From Dolichospermum sp. ST_sed8 (GTDB lineage: Bacteria; Cyanobacteriota; Cyanobacteriia; Cyanobacteriales; Nostocaceae), in assembly GCA_028658405.1 (NCBI GenBank), contig JAKOGY010000015.1, forward strand, positions 1-38,801: DNA of 38,801 bases. The letters run 5' to 3'. Within the stretch, counting starts at the first letter, position 1; every line of letters starts with the position of its first letter. A program made the position numbers and the translations under genes. Under the pieces are notes generated by a model. That model was not told where the DNA came from. It was given only the letters and a program-made list of their open reading frames with translations, and did not search any database. Below, one piece after another: positions 1 through 9,427 of this stretch.

Positions 1-69
1 TTTGCCTTTCTTGGGAGTGAGTCTGTCTAGGAAGTTCCTAATATCAAAGGTTTCTAGTATTTTATTCAT
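1..69 (-). CDS. Partial gene at left edge, possible plasmid primase/DUF3854-like N-terminus
   Basis: An open frame starts at ATG 69-67 on the minus strand and runs off the window after 23 codons, beginning MNKILETFDIRNFLDRLTP. A purine-rich GGGGGTGTGG lies just upstream of the ATG as a possible ribosome binding site. The opening resembles what I remember of the first residues of cyanobacterial plasmid primase/helicase proteins (a short helix ending in LTPxK before a zinc finger), but only 23 residues are visible. The assignment is a weak inference from memory; that a gene starts here is more likely than its function. Confidence 0.4.
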   Translation of the reverse strand, partial: MNKILETFDIRNFLDRLTPKKGK

Positions 70-519
70 GCCACACCCCCACTAATTGCAATGGGTTGGC
101 AAGAATTAGAAGAAAAATGTTTACACTTTTGTACTTTGCAGTCTATAATCAGAGAATAAGACTGCCATGAATTAGTTCTCATGGTTTCTGGTTTGTTGAT
201 CCAGACTTTACTTAGGTTAGTTTTCCACGACGTAGACTAAGTAAAAAGCTGGGTTTGCTAATTTTTAGATTTTCTAAGCTCTCAAATTGTTCTCAAGACA
301 GTTTGGGAGTTTTGATTTGTACTGGTAATCAGTTGCTATAATCCTTTTCAGTGCTATAAAGCATGATTGAAAAATTGACTACTGACTCTGATCATAACTA
401 TATCAAAGAAAACCAATTTCAGGAAAATTTATTTTTACTATTAAAATTTCTTAATCTGTATTGTACGTGTCTAAAAGCTTATATACATGAGAGTTTTTAC
501 TATCCTTTGGTGATGTTAG

Positions 520-658
520 GCGATCGCTTATTTGTTGGGATGATGGGAGAGCGCATATTTGTTGGGATGATAGGAGAGCGATCGCTTATCTGTTGGGATG
601 ATGGGCAATCGCTTATTTGTTGGAATGATGAGCGATCGCTTATTTGTTGGGATGATGA
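520..658. repeat. HIP1-containing tandem repeat (about 5 units)
   Basis: Five imperfect tandem units of roughly 26-30 bp, each a HIP1-like GCGATCGC followed by TTATTTGTTGGGATGATG. Units differ by point changes and a few bases of spacing. The array ends in a 29-nt palindrome (659-687) of the family found elsewhere in the window. Confidence 0.85.
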
Positions 659-687
659 GCGATTCCTACGGAGCGCTTCGCTATCGC
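659..687. repeat. 29-nt dispersed imperfect palindrome
   Basis: A copy of the family starting GCGATTCCT and ending CTTCGCTATCGC, with the centre GGAGCG. Other copies of exactly 29 nt lie at 8583-8611, 21570-21598, 22689-22717, 22746-22774, 22798-22826, 26599-26627, 26652-26680, 26740-26768 and, as a divergent variant, 31969-31997. Confidence 0.8.
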
Positions 688-759
688 TACAGGGTTTACT
701 CTCAATGTTTTTATTACATTATTAGCAAAGGGTACAGGTTTAGTGTCGGGGTTTAATAA

Positions 760-1063
760 TGGGGTCAAGCCGGGATAAGGGTAAAATGGGACACGATGTA
801 AATAAATGTTTCAGAATGTGCTTTATTGATTTACTAATTTCTCCATAAATGATAGAGGAGCAATTGAAATTTTGCAGAGCAAAATCTACTTTTTATACCT
901 TTAGTACATTAAAATTTTCCGTTAATGATTATTTTTAGTGATACTTTCAAATTGGAAAAGTATTAAAACAATGAGTAAAAAACGAAAAATCAATGGTTTT
1001 GAGCATTGCGTTTACAAAACTTTACATCGTGTCCCATTTTACCCTTATCCCGGCTTGACCCCA
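760..1063. mobile_element. MITE-like element with 43-bp perfect terminal inverted repeats
   Basis: Positions 760-802 (starting TGGGGTCAAGCCGGGATAAG) are the exact reverse complement of 1021-1063 (ending CGGCTTGACCCCA), 43 of 43 bases. The 218-bp interior is AT-rich and has no convincing open frame, so the element cannot encode its own transposase. I found no clear target-site duplication. It sits between the minisatellite block and the TPR/CHAT operon. I do not recognise the insertion-sequence family that would mobilise it. Confidence 0.85.
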
Positions 1064-1251
1064 CTATTTGATTTTTGAACAAGACTCAGTACACATATGA
1101 CATACGAAGGTTACCTTTCACACTCCTCCCTACCTCTCAATGATAAATCAAGGGTTTCGACCATTTTGCAGAGGGGGGAGTGAATAATTACATACAAAGC
1201 GCAATAAAAATTAGGTAGTTGTATTAACATCAATGCTGCTGAATCAAAATT

Positions 1252-2526
1252 ATGACTGCACAGTTGGACACAACTTTAGAACGCTACGAAGTGGTACTTC
1301 AAAGTTTAGAGGAGACTGGGAAGACAATTGACGTTGAACAAGTTCTGATAATTCTGAATGCGCGGGATGCAGTGCAGATAGCGTTAAAAAAACAGAAAAG
1401 TATCCCTACCAGTAGATTACAGAAAGCCATCAAGTTAGATGCTCTCCTCAGAGAAAAAGCGCAACTAATTACCAAATCCGTCAATGCTAAAACAGACAAG
1501 CAATTAGCTGATTGGCGCGAAAGTGTGCAACCAAGTGCAGAAGCTTGGTGGTGGAGACTAGAAACTATCGCACCTCACCCCTGGGATCAGTTGGATTGGT
1601 TGTGGAAATTACTTTCGGTTGCTGGTTGGACTGCGAACCTCAGTTTACTGATTAATATTGCTACTCGCTTTCTCGGCGGTGGGGGATTGGGATTACTGGG
1701 TGCTGCGGCTGTGGCTTTACCAAGTATTATCACTTTACTACAGGCAAGTAGCGAACTCACGAAAACTGGTGAAGAAGGATTTGAGAAATTACTAGAAAGA
1801 CTGAAGATTCCCAGATATTATCAACAAGAAGCAAAATTGGCTTCAACAGCAATAATGTTTGCAATTCTTATAAGTTTTTGGTTTGCTCTACCGTTGGTGT
1901 CAAAGAAGTACAACAGCAATGGGTTCAAAAATTACAAGCAGAGAAATTTAGGTGCAGCAGAAAAAGATTATCAGCGAGCAATTTCGCTTGATGAAGATAA
2001 TATCGAAGCGCATTACAATCTGGGCAATCTTTACGAAGATTGGCTAGAGTTTGAGAAAGCCAAAAAGCAATATCAAGTGGCAATCGCAGATGGATTACCG
2101 CAAGCTTATAACAATCTTGCTCGCTTGTACATCCAGGAAAAAAAGTATCCCCAAGCTGCATTTTTACTAAACGAAGGTCTAAAGGTAGCTGAGAAGAAAA
2201 ACAGCAACGCCGAAATTAAGTATAGCTTGTTTAAAAATCTTGGATGGGCAAGGTTGCAACAAGGCAGAAATCAAGAAGCAGAACAAGCCTTACAAGCAGC
2301 CATAGGTATTGCTAGGAACCCAAACACACAAGAATACATCTTTAACTCTGGTGCAGCCCATTGCTTGTTAGCACAAGCTTTGGAGAAGCTAAAACCACCA
2401 ACAGCCTTGGCACAATGGCAGCAATGCAGTCAGTGGGGTTCCAGGCTGAATGCTGATGAAGACACCTGGCTGCATCTTGCCAACGAAAAGTTATCCCAAT
2501 CAAAATTACGTGAAGCAGGAAAATAA
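1252..2526 (+). CDS. TPR-repeat membrane protein, first gene of a CHAT operon
   Basis: A 424-residue protein. Residues 1-105 are helical and charged. Residues about 110-170 contain hydrophobic stretches, including a Gly-rich segment (FLGGGGLGLLGAAAVALP), and a further membrane segment lies at about 198-218 (IMFAILISFWFALPLV). The C-terminal half holds tetratricopeptide repeats with the usual A-YxxLGNLY pattern (for example around 235-300). This suggests a membrane-anchored TPR scaffold, probably for the two secreted proteins encoded downstream. Its stop codon overlaps the next start by one base (TAATG), so the genes are translationally coupled. No enzyme domain is visible. The start is the first ATG of the frame; the ribosome binding site is weak. 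The exact role is unknown. Confidence 0.85.
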   Translation: MTAQLDTTLERYEVVLQSLEETGKTIDVEQVLIILNARDAVQIALKKQKSIPTSRLQKAIKLDALLREKAQLITKSVNAKTDKQLADWRESVQPSAEAWWWRLETIAPHPWDQLDWLWKLLSVAGWTANLSLLINIATRFLGGGGLGLLGAAAVALPSIITLLQASSELTKTGEEGFEKLLERLKIPRYYQQEAKLASTAIMFAILISFWFALPLVSKKYNSNGFKNYKQRNLGAAEKDYQRAISLDEDNIEAHYNLGNLYEDWLEFEKAKKQYQVAIADGLPQAYNNLARLYIQEKKYPQAAFLLNEGLKVAEKKNSNAEIKYSLFKNLGWARLQQGRNQEAEQALQAAIGIARNPNTQEYIFNSGAAHCLLAQALEKLKPPTALAQWQQCSQWGSRLNADEDTWLHLANEKLSQSKLREAGK

Positions 2527-3605
2527 TGCAAAAATACCAGAAATTGAATAGGTTAATTGGAATATTTTTTGCTGGATTTTTGGTTAGTTTATCGACACCT
2601 GGATTCGCACAACAACAAAGGCTAAATTTTGTTTCTGAAGTCAAGGGAAAAATTGAAATTTTACGTGCTAGACGAAAAAATCCTCAACAAGCATTCCCTG
2701 GTGATTTTCTCAATTCTAGTGATAAGCTGCGACTGGCGCAAGGTGCGTCAGCGAAAATTTCTTGTGATAACGGATCGACTTGGATTCCTTCTATAGGCGA
2801 ATTTGAGGTTTCTCAAGGTTGCAAATACACAGACAAACCAGTTTTCATGAGATTGGGAGCTACCACCAGTCCCCCCCGTGCGGGGAATAACTCCAAAATT
2901 CCTTATCTTATAAGCCCCCGAAATACTGCAATTGTGACTCAGCAGCCTACTTTAAGTTGGAACCCAGTCAAAGGTGCTACTAGCTATCGAGTGCAAATTT
3001 CTGGCGGAGATGTTGATTGGTTAACTAATGTGAACCAGCCGATGGTTGTTTATTCTGGAAAACAGCCTCTGAAACCTGGTGTTTTTTATGAGGTGGTGAT
3101 TACTGCTAGTAATGGTGTATCCACAAAAGATATAGATGATCCGACATTTTTTGTGTTGAGTGATTCTGATATTCAGCAAGTCAAAACTGACATGGCACAA
3201 TTGCAACAGCAGCCGTTAAATAATGAGTCAAAAACTCTGGTTTTCGCACATCTGTATAGAAGCAGAGATTTGAATGCAGAGGCAATTGATGTATTAGAAA
3301 AATTGGTAAAAACTGGCAGTCAAACAACGGCTGTTTACCAGCTTTTAGGAAGTATCTACCAGCATATTGGCTTAAATATATTAGCAAAGGAACGGTATTT
3401 AACAGCACTCAAACTTGCTCAGGCTGAAAAAAATCTGGAACCACAGGCAATTATTCAAGTAAGTTTAGGAGATGTGGAAGGAACTTTCAACCAGATGCAA
3501 CAAGCATTACAGAGGTATCAAGCTGCCAGCGCTATTTATCAAGTCCTAGGGGATGAAGAACAAGTACGGAGACTACAGCAGAACTTGGATAAGTTACAAC
3601 AATAA
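2526..3605 (+). CDS. Secreted FecR-like / TPR protein
   Basis: A 359-residue protein with an apparent signal peptide (positive start, hydrophobic IGIFFAGFLVSLS, then FAQ). Residues about 33-110 look like a FecR-type beta domain (surface LRLAQGASAKISCDNGS). Residues about 125-215 resemble a fibronectin-III-like domain (PTLSWNPVKGATSYRVQIS). The C-terminal 140 residues are TPR-like helices. Its start overlaps the stop of the upstream TPR gene, and a TPR-CHAT gene follows 50 bp downstream, so the three form one operon of a type common in filamentous cyanobacteria. It probably acts in the periplasm as a structural or sensing partner of the CHAT protein; this is inferred from architecture only. 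It carries a C7 run near 2871. Confidence 0.85.
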   Translation: MQKYQKLNRLIGIFFAGFLVSLSTPGFAQQQRLNFVSEVKGKIEILRARRKNPQQAFPGDFLNSSDKLRLAQGASAKISCDNGSTWIPSIGEFEVSQGCKYTDKPVFMRLGATTSPPRAGNNSKIPYLISPRNTAIVTQQPTLSWNPVKGATSYRVQISGGDVDWLTNVNQPMVVYSGKQPLKPGVFYEVVITASNGVSTKDIDDPTFFVLSDSDIQQVKTDMAQLQQQPLNNESKTLVFAHLYRSRDLNAEAIDVLEKLVKTGSQTTAVYQLLGSIYQHIGLNILAKERYLTALKLAQAEKNLEPQAIIQVSLGDVEGTFNQMQQALQRYQAASAIYQVLGDEEQVRRLQQNLDKLQQ

Positions 3606-3654
3606 AAAACATTTCCAGCCTAGTTAAAAAAAACAAACCATTGATAGGTTAATC

Positions 3655-6600
3655 ATGCGTAATAAAATTAAGTCTATCTATTCATTTTGGCGATTACTGC
3701 GAGTTTCTGTACATCGCACTCTCAGTTTATTTGTCAGCATTGTATTATTGTCCCAGTCAGTATTAGCAACTGTTGAGCGCGAAGGGGTAAAAATCTCTCA
3801 GCAGCCAACAACAAAACAAAATGCCGTTAGCTCTGATAAACAACAAGACTATGCAAGAGCTAAACAACTGTTTCACGAAAGTCAGTTACTTTACAGACAA
3901 GCTACGGTAGAATCTCTCCGATTAGCAATTGTAAAAAGCGAACAAGCTTTAAACATCTGGCGGAAGTTAGGAAAGAAGGAAAAGGAAGCTGAAACTTTGA
4001 ACTTTATTGGTTTGTTTTACACCCGCAATGGTGAAAATAAAAAAGCGCTAACTTTTTTTGAACAAGCGTTGTCTATCTGGCGTGAAAAGAAGAATCGCTT
4101 GCAGCAAGCTGACACCTTATTTTTGATTGGGAGTGCATATTCTTATTCTGATGAACAAGAGAAAGCACTCAAGTATTTACAAGAAGCACTGCATTTATAC
4201 AAGGCAGAAAACCAGTTAACTAAACAAGGGCAAACATGGTATATTGTGGGCAATGTTTACAATCAACTGAGTAGGACTCAACAAGCTTTTTACTCTTTCA
4301 ATGAAGCGTTAAAGATTCAACACGCCCAGAATGATTTACTCAGTCAGGTTAAGACTCTTCTTACTATGGGGCAAATATATACTGTCTTGGGTGAGCCGGA
4401 AAAAGCTCTGACAACCTATAATCAAGCACTGGAAATTCAGCAGAGTAGGGGTGATTTGCTAGGGCAAGCTGATATCCTGACTCAAATAGGCAACCTCCAG
4501 ATTTCATTGGGCAAGAACCAAACAGCAGTCGAAATCTTTAATAGAGTGCTAAAACTACAACAAATAACACAGCAGGGTATACCAGAAAAAAATATCTTAT
4601 TTAAGATATTAAATCAAGGCTTGACTTTGATGAATTTGGCTCACGCCCATAGTTACTTGGGCGAATATCAGCAAGCCTTCGAGTACGGCAAGAAAGCGCA
4701 ACAACTGATGCAAAAAGTAGGCGATCGTTCCAAAGAAGCTAGAGTTCTTTATGTTATTAGCACCATATATTATTTAAAGGGCGACTATAAAAAACAACTT
4801 GCAATTTTGAAAGAAGCCTTGGAACTGCAACGCGCAGTCAACGACCTCTCAGGACAAGTCGATACTTTCAACAATATTGCCGGAATAAGGAAAGCATTTG
4901 GCGAATATCAGCAAGCACTAAACTGTCACAATCAAGCACTGCAACTAGCACGTCAGATAAAAGCTCCTGCTCAAGAAGCGGAAACCCTTAGCAAAATAGC
5001 TGAGATATACGGTGATTTAGGAGAATATAACTCAAGTGTTAATTATTTTGACCAAGCACAGGAGATATACGGAAAAATAGGTGGTAAATACAAACAAGCC
5101 CAAACTTTAGATGCAATTGCAGGTGTCTGGCACACCTCAGAAGATTATCCCAAGGCGCTAGAGAAATATCAACAGGCACTGCAATTGTGGCGACAACAGC
5201 AGATTCCCTTTGGACAATTGGTTTCACTCTTGGGAACGGTTAGAACCTACGAGTCATTAAAAAATTATCCTAAGGCATTAGATACCGCCAAGGAAGCTTT
5301 ATCGTTGTCCAGTGAACTGAACAATAACTTTGTCAAAGCTAATACTCTTATTTCGATGGGTAGCGTTTATCAAGGGAAAAAGGATTATCAAAATGCCTTG
5401 TTATTTTTCAAACAGGCTGTATCTATAGCAAAGCAAATGGAAAACAAACAGACTGAAGCTAAAGCTTTGCGGTATATTGCTAAAACTTTCCATCAAGAAC
5501 AGAAATACCAAGAAGCAATTAGTACTTTTAATCAAGAAATAGAACTGCGGCAGGCATTGAATGACCGGGTGGGTGAAGCAGAAGTAATGTTTGAAATTGC
5601 AACTAATCAAAAGGCTGTTGGCAAGCAAGATGCAGCCCTTAAGCAAATTCAAAATACAATTGAAATAATCGAAAATTTACGCACTAAAATAGTCAGCCCA
5701 GAGCTACGTACATCCTACTTCGCCACAAAGCAGGATGTTTACGAATTCAAAATCGACCTATTGATGCAACTGCACAAACAAAACCCATCAAAAGGATACG
5801 ATGCACAAGCACTCGAAACAAGCGATCGCGCCCGCGCTAGAAGTCTCGTCGAACTCCTCACAGAAGCAAACGCCAATATCCGTGAGGGTATCAAACCAGA
5901 ATTATTGGAAAGGGAACGCAACCTACAACAAAAACTTGATGCTTTAGAAAAACAAAAACTAAAATTAGCAAGTCGCTCAAATACTGAAAAACAGATTGCA
6001 GATATTAAACAACAAATCGATAAACTTTTAGATGATTATCAGCAACTGCGGACAGAAATTCGCCTCAATAGTCGCCGTTATGCTGACTTGAAGTTTCCTG
6101 AATCACTTACCCTAAAAGAGATTCAGCAAAAGATACTCGATGATGACACATTACTTTTAACATACTCCCTTGGGGAAGAACGTAGTTACTTGTGGCTTGT
6201 CAGTAAAACCGAAATCCACAGTTACGAACTTCCCAAACGTGCTGAAATTGAAGCGCAAGCAAAACAGTTTCATGGATACCTAAAAGCAAACCCAAACAAA
6301 TTTACCTCACAAGCTGCTATTGATATTGGAAAACAGTCTGCTACTAAGTTGAGTCGAATATTGCTGCAACCTGTCGCTAATAAATTAGGCAATAAGCGCC
6401 TGTTAATTGTCAGTGATGGGGCGTTACAGTATGTACCTTTTACTGCCTTACCTTTATGTAAAGATGCAACTTGTAACGCCTTTACACCCCTGCTCGCAAA
6501 CCACGAAATTATTAACTCCCCTTCAGTCTCTACCATTGCCATTCTTCGCTCAGAGCAGCAACGAAAATCCGCACCCAAGAAGACACTTGCAGTGCTAGCC

Positions 6601-7320
6601 GATCCAGTTTTTAGTAAAGATGATAAACGCTTCAGTTCTTTGGGTAAGCAAGATACCTCCCCTGCAAAAATTAACCCTAACAACCAAAATGAAAATTTAG
6701 ACAGCTTGCTGTTACAGCGCTCGGCTAGTGAATCAGATGTTAATTTTATGCCTCTGCCCTTTACACGCCAGGAAGCGAACAGTATTTTAGCTTTAGCGCC
6801 ACAATCGAGTATAAAAGCTTTTGACTTTGATGCTAATCGTGCGTTTGCTACGAATCTTAAACTGAGTCAATATCGATTTGTACACTTTGCTACTCATGGT
6901 ATTCTCAATAGTACCAATCCTGAATTATCTGGTGTGGTGCTGTCGTTGGTAAATCAAAAAGGTGAATCAGAAAATGGCTTTTTGAGGCTTAATGATATTT
7001 TTAACCTCAAATTACCAGCAGAATTGGTTGTCCTCAGCGCCTGTGAAACTGGATTAGGCAAGGAAGTCAGGGGAGAAGGGTTAGTAGGGTTGACAAGAGG
7101 ATTTATGTATGCAGGTAGCCCGCGATTAGTCGTCAGTTTGTGGAAAGTGGCAGATGAGGGGACATCGGTATTAATGACTAAATTTTACACAAAAATGCTG
7201 CAACAGGGGTTAAAGCCTGCGGAAGCTTTACGGGCAGCGCAGTTGGAAATGTCGCAAGACAAGAAATATTTTGCACCCTATTACTGGGCAGGGTTTACAT
7301 TGCAAGGAGAGTGGAAATAG
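3655..7320 (+). CDS. TPR-repeat CHAT-domain (caspase-like) protein, secreted
   Basis: A 1221-residue protein. A hydrophobic segment at about residues 22-38 suggests export or membrane anchoring. Residues about 60-680 hold many tetratricopeptide repeats of the long (about 40-residue) type. A coiled-coil linker follows (about 740-800). The C-terminal CHAT domain has the caspase-type dyad: His1081 in FVHFATHG and Cys1130 in VVLSACETG. CHAT domains are clan CD peptidases related to caspases and separase. It is the third gene of the 1252-7320 operon, so the substrate and trigger may depend on the two upstream TPR proteins. It differs from the second CHAT gene of the window (10460-11857), which is short, apparently cytoplasmic and EAD-linked. 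Confidence 0.93.
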   Translation: MRNKIKSIYSFWRLLRVSVHRTLSLFVSIVLLSQSVLATVEREGVKISQQPTTKQNAVSSDKQQDYARAKQLFHESQLLYRQATVESLRLAIVKSEQALNIWRKLGKKEKEAETLNFIGLFYTRNGENKKALTFFEQALSIWREKKNRLQQADTLFLIGSAYSYSDEQEKALKYLQEALHLYKAENQLTKQGQTWYIVGNVYNQLSRTQQAFYSFNEALKIQHAQNDLLSQVKTLLTMGQIYTVLGEPEKALTTYNQALEIQQSRGDLLGQADILTQIGNLQISLGKNQTAVEIFNRVLKLQQITQQGIPEKNILFKILNQGLTLMNLAHAHSYLGEYQQAFEYGKKAQQLMQKVGDRSKEARVLYVISTIYYLKGDYKKQLAILKEALELQRAVNDLSGQVDTFNNIAGIRKAFGEYQQALNCHNQALQLARQIKAPAQEAETLSKIAEIYGDLGEYNSSVNYFDQAQEIYGKIGGKYKQAQTLDAIAGVWHTSEDYPKALEKYQQALQLWRQQQIPFGQLVSLLGTVRTYESLKNYPKALDTAKEALSLSSELNNNFVKANTLISMGSVYQGKKDYQNALLFFKQAVSIAKQMENKQTEAKALRYIAKTFHQEQKYQEAISTFNQEIELRQALNDRVGEAEVMFEIATNQKAVGKQDAALKQIQNTIEIIENLRTKIVSPELRTSYFATKQDVYEFKIDLLMQLHKQNPSKGYDAQALETSDRARARSLVELLTEANANIREGIKPELLERERNLQQKLDALEKQKLKLASRSNTEKQIADIKQQIDKLLDDYQQLRTEIRLNSRRYADLKFPESLTLKEIQQKILDDDTLLLTYSLGEERSYLWLVSKTEIHSYELPKRAEIEAQAKQFHGYLKANPNKFTSQAAIDIGKQSATKLSRILLQPVANKLGNKRLLIVSDGALQYVPFTALPLCKDATCNAFTPLLANHEIINSPSVSTIAILRSEQQRKSAPKKTLAVLADPVFSKDDKRFSSLGKQDTSPAKINPNNQNENLDSLLLQRSASESDVNFMPLPFTRQEANSILALAPQSSIKAFDFDANRAFATNLKLSQYRFVHFATHGILNSTNPELSGVVLSLVNQKGESENGFLRLNDIFNLKLPAELVVLSACETGLGKEVRGEGLVGLTRGFMYAGSPRLVVSLWKVADEGTSVLMTKFYTKMLQQGLKPAEALRAAQLEMSQDKKYFAPYYWAGFTLQGEWK

Positions 7321-7399
7321 GTACAAAACTCCCGTTTCGGCACAGTCTAGCCTCTTTTGGAGATGTCTGCGGCGACCGAAGCGATCGCTCCCCCACATT

Positions 7400-8680
7400 T
7401 TATAGTTCCGAATCTTTGACACCCAATACTAATAACTTGATTTCAAAGAGCGATCGCCGCATTTTCCCCCAAGAACCATAAGTATTAGCCTTGACTTTAT
7501 CTAATTCAGATTGTTTAGATAAATATCCCTCAGTATCATTATTGCCACGAATGTAGCGTAATTCAAATACTTTAAATTGATCAATAGCTCTTGCTCCGAC
7601 AACCTGAGCTATTTGGAAATCAGTTTTACCTTCATCGAATTTTACTAGGGCGATCGCTACTTTTTCTCTAGTCATATCTGCAAGTTGCGCTCTAGCTCGT
7701 TGTAATTCTGCTACTTTTATTTGGAGGTCGGAGATGGCGATCGCATTTCTGTTAGCTTCTGTATTTACTCCTTGAGAGCCTACAAATAATGGTAGGCCAA
7801 CTACATTTATCAATCCATTAATTAATCCAGTTTTACCATTAAATATTCCCAATATATTATCTATTAATCCATTTCCTTGTTGTGGACTTCCGGCAGTAGG
7901 AGTTGGACCAAGTAAATATTGTAAAGCAGGGGTCAAAATTGATAATCTAACAGTTTTGGCATTTTTACTTCTAGCTTCATCTATTTTGCTAGTTGCTTCT
8001 TGAATCCTAGTATCAAGTTCCTTGAGAAGTGGTGAACCTGTAACAGCTTTGGTTTGTAATTGATCTAAACAATTTGATGTGGTTTCCAAACATGGTAAAC
8101 CACCGCGCATAATCCGCCACATATCATCATTAAATTGATTGGTTAAAAGTTTATCAATATCAGGTTTAGAAAATGGATTTTGTTGAGTTTTTGGCACTAC
8201 CTGATCTGATTCTGCTTCTGCCTGTTCAGGGTCTGTATTTTGTTCTGTTTCTGTCGAGGTTTGTGATTCAGTCTCGGCTGCGGGGTTTATTGTCGGTGTT
8301 TTTATTCCATTACCAGCAGGGGTTACAGGTTTGATGGCGGGGTTTGTTGTCGGTGTTTTTATTCCATTGGCAGCAGGGGGTACAGGTTTGGTGGCGGGGT
8401 TTGTCGGTGTTTTATTGACGGGTTTCGCTGTCGGTGTTTCTATCCCATTATTAGCAAGCTGTACAGGTTTGCTGACGGGGTTTGTCGGGGTTTTATTAAC
8501 GGGGTTGACGGGGTTCGCTGTCGGTGTTTGTCGGGGTTGAGTGATTTCTATTGTGGGTATTGCGATTTCTAGGGAGGGTTGCGCGATTCCTTCGGAGCGC
8601 TTCGCTATCGCTGTGGAGCGATTTGCTATTCCTAATGGAAAAATTACAATTGATAAAATTATGAATAATTTGATTTTCAT
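7400..8680 (-). CDS. Exported Pro-rich repeat protein of unknown function
   Basis: Residues start MKIKLFIILSIVIFPLG, a convincing signal peptide; an in-frame ATG five codons earlier (8695) is the alternative start. Next comes an insert encoded by a 29-nt palindromic repeat (AIAKRSEGIA). About 100 residues of Pro/Thr/Asn-rich tandem repeat follow, with units of about 22-26 residues around NPVNKTPTNPVSKPVQ and NGIKTPT. The C-terminal 250 residues form a helical domain with two nearby Cys (GGLPCLETTSNCL) and a Gly-rich hydrophobic patch. I do not recognise the family. The gene lies next to a relic of a HerA-like ATPase gene on the same strand, so it may belong with the plasmid module at 27.9-31.6 kb. 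Confidence 0.75.
   Translation of the reverse strand: MKIKLFIILSIVIFPLGIANRSTAIAKRSEGIAQPSLEIAIPTIEITQPRQTPTANPVNPVNKTPTNPVSKPVQLANNGIETPTAKPVNKTPTNPATKPVPPAANGIKTPTTNPAIKPVTPAGNGIKTPTINPAAETESQTSTETEQNTDPEQAEAESDQVVPKTQQNPFSKPDIDKLLTNQFNDDMWRIMRGGLPCLETTSNCLDQLQTKAVTGSPLLKELDTRIQEATSKIDEARSKNAKTVRLSILTPALQYLLGPTPTAGSPQQGNGLIDNILGIFNGKTGLINGLINVVGLPLFVGSQGVNTEANRNAIAISDLQIKVAELQRARAQLADMTREKVAIALVKFDEGKTDFQIAQVVGARAIDQFKVFELRYIRGNNDTEGYLSKQSELDKVKANTYGSWGKMRRSLFEIKLLVLGVKDSEL
8583..8611. repeat. 29-nt palindrome inside a coding sequence
   Basis: This copy lies in frame just after the signal peptide of the minus-strand exported protein and encodes AIAKRSEGIA. The same peptide is found behind the signal sequence of the gene at 20519-21694, encoded by another copy of the element. 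Confidence 0.8.
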
Positions 8681-8760
8681 GGAAATAAAAACCATTGACT
8701 ATTCGTATATTTTATACAAAAAATTCCCAGTTATCAAAACTAGGGAATTGCTGAATTAAT

Positions 8761-8955
8761 CTAGACATTTATTTTACCACTGCCAGATATCCCTAAAACT
8801 ACAGCGTGTCCGTTTCTTAAAGTAGCCGGATTCCAATAGCATTTATCTCCTAAGAATATTCCTGAATGCGATAGCGAAGCGCTGCTGCAAGCAGATCGTT
8901 CTTTTTCAATTGGCTTATTTTGTGGTTTAAGTGTGGCTTGTGCTAATGGCTTCAT
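8761..8955 (-). pseudogene. 5' fragment of a HerA/VirD4-like ATPase gene
   Basis: The 64 codons match the first about 53 residues of the full-length ATPase gene at 27922-29004 (shared GIFLGDKCYWNPATLRNGHA). The frame stops immediately after the P-loop: GISGSGK is followed by INV and a stop, so the Walker A threonine and the entire catalytic domain are missing. Relative to the intact gene there is an in-frame 24-nt insertion (ACSSASLS) at the place where the intact gene has a HIP1 site. I read it as a duplicated and truncated gene. Confidence 0.85.
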
Positions 8956-9203
8956 AATTAATTGGTTTTAAAGCTTGTGTGTTTAGATTTAAAAGTTAAA
9001 TAATTATATAGCGGTATGCACCTGAATGAGATACAGAATTTACCTAAAAACCATACACTAAAAGACTTTCAACTCTGTTCCCTATTACTAGAACTATCTG
9101 TATAGCCTGTGTGAAAGATGCTACTTGAGTTAAGAATTGTTTACAAATAGTAATACTTTGTTGTACAGTTGGTAGGATGCCGTATAGTTACGCAATCTCA
9201 GCT

Positions 9204-9416
9204 ATGAGCAAACCACAAATCGCCATTAGATTATCTCCATCTCTACTGCAAGAACTCAACAACTATGTTGAGCTAACTGGCACGTCGAAAACTGATGTGG
9301 TTGTGAGTGCGATCGCTCAGTATCTTGGCTGTGTTGACAATGTACCGTTGAATCAGAGAGTAGGTGAGTTGGAAAAAAGGCTCAGGGAATTAGAAACTAA
9401 GCTAAATATTATTTAA
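9204..9416 (+). CDS. Ribbon-helix-helix protein with C-terminal coiled coil
   Basis: About 70 residues from the ATG at 9204 (MSKPQIAIRLSPSLLQELNN); an upstream in-frame ATG at 9177 would add nine residues that do not fit the family. Residues 4-45 match a CopG/Arc-type ribbon-helix-helix: a beta strand (QIAIRL), then two helices with TGTSKTDVVVSAIAQYL between them. The C-terminus (QRVGELEKRLRELETKL) is a leucine-zipper-like coiled coil. It lies 11 bp upstream of the 306-aa gene and on the same strand as the whole conflict/DGR cluster, so it may be the cluster's local transcriptional regulator. That role is inferred from position. Confidence 0.75.
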   Translation: MSKPQIAIRLSPSLLQELNNYVELTGTSKTDVVVSAIAQYLGCVDNVPLNQRVGELEKRLRELETKLNII

Positions 9417-9427
9417 AAGGAAAAACA

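Larger units (their letters stand above)
70..759. other. No supported gene; AT-rich DNA with a repeat block
   Basis: A 120-codon open frame (363-725) exists here, but its second half is translated minisatellite and it ends in a dispersed palindrome, so I do not call it a gene. The rest is AT-rich intergenic DNA upstream of the minus-strand gene at the left edge. Apart from the repeats listed separately I see nothing assignable. Confidence 0.5.

Noticed and set aside
520-658. Possible CRISPR array
   Set aside because: Units are contiguous, without unique spacers, and contain HIP1; a minisatellite.
363-725. 120-codon open frame
   Set aside because: Its second half is translated HIP1 minisatellite and palindrome; no family resemblance and no ribosome binding site.
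6270-6683. 137-codon minus-strand open frame inside the TPR-CHAT gene
   Set aside because: Antisense shadow of a strongly supported coding sequence.
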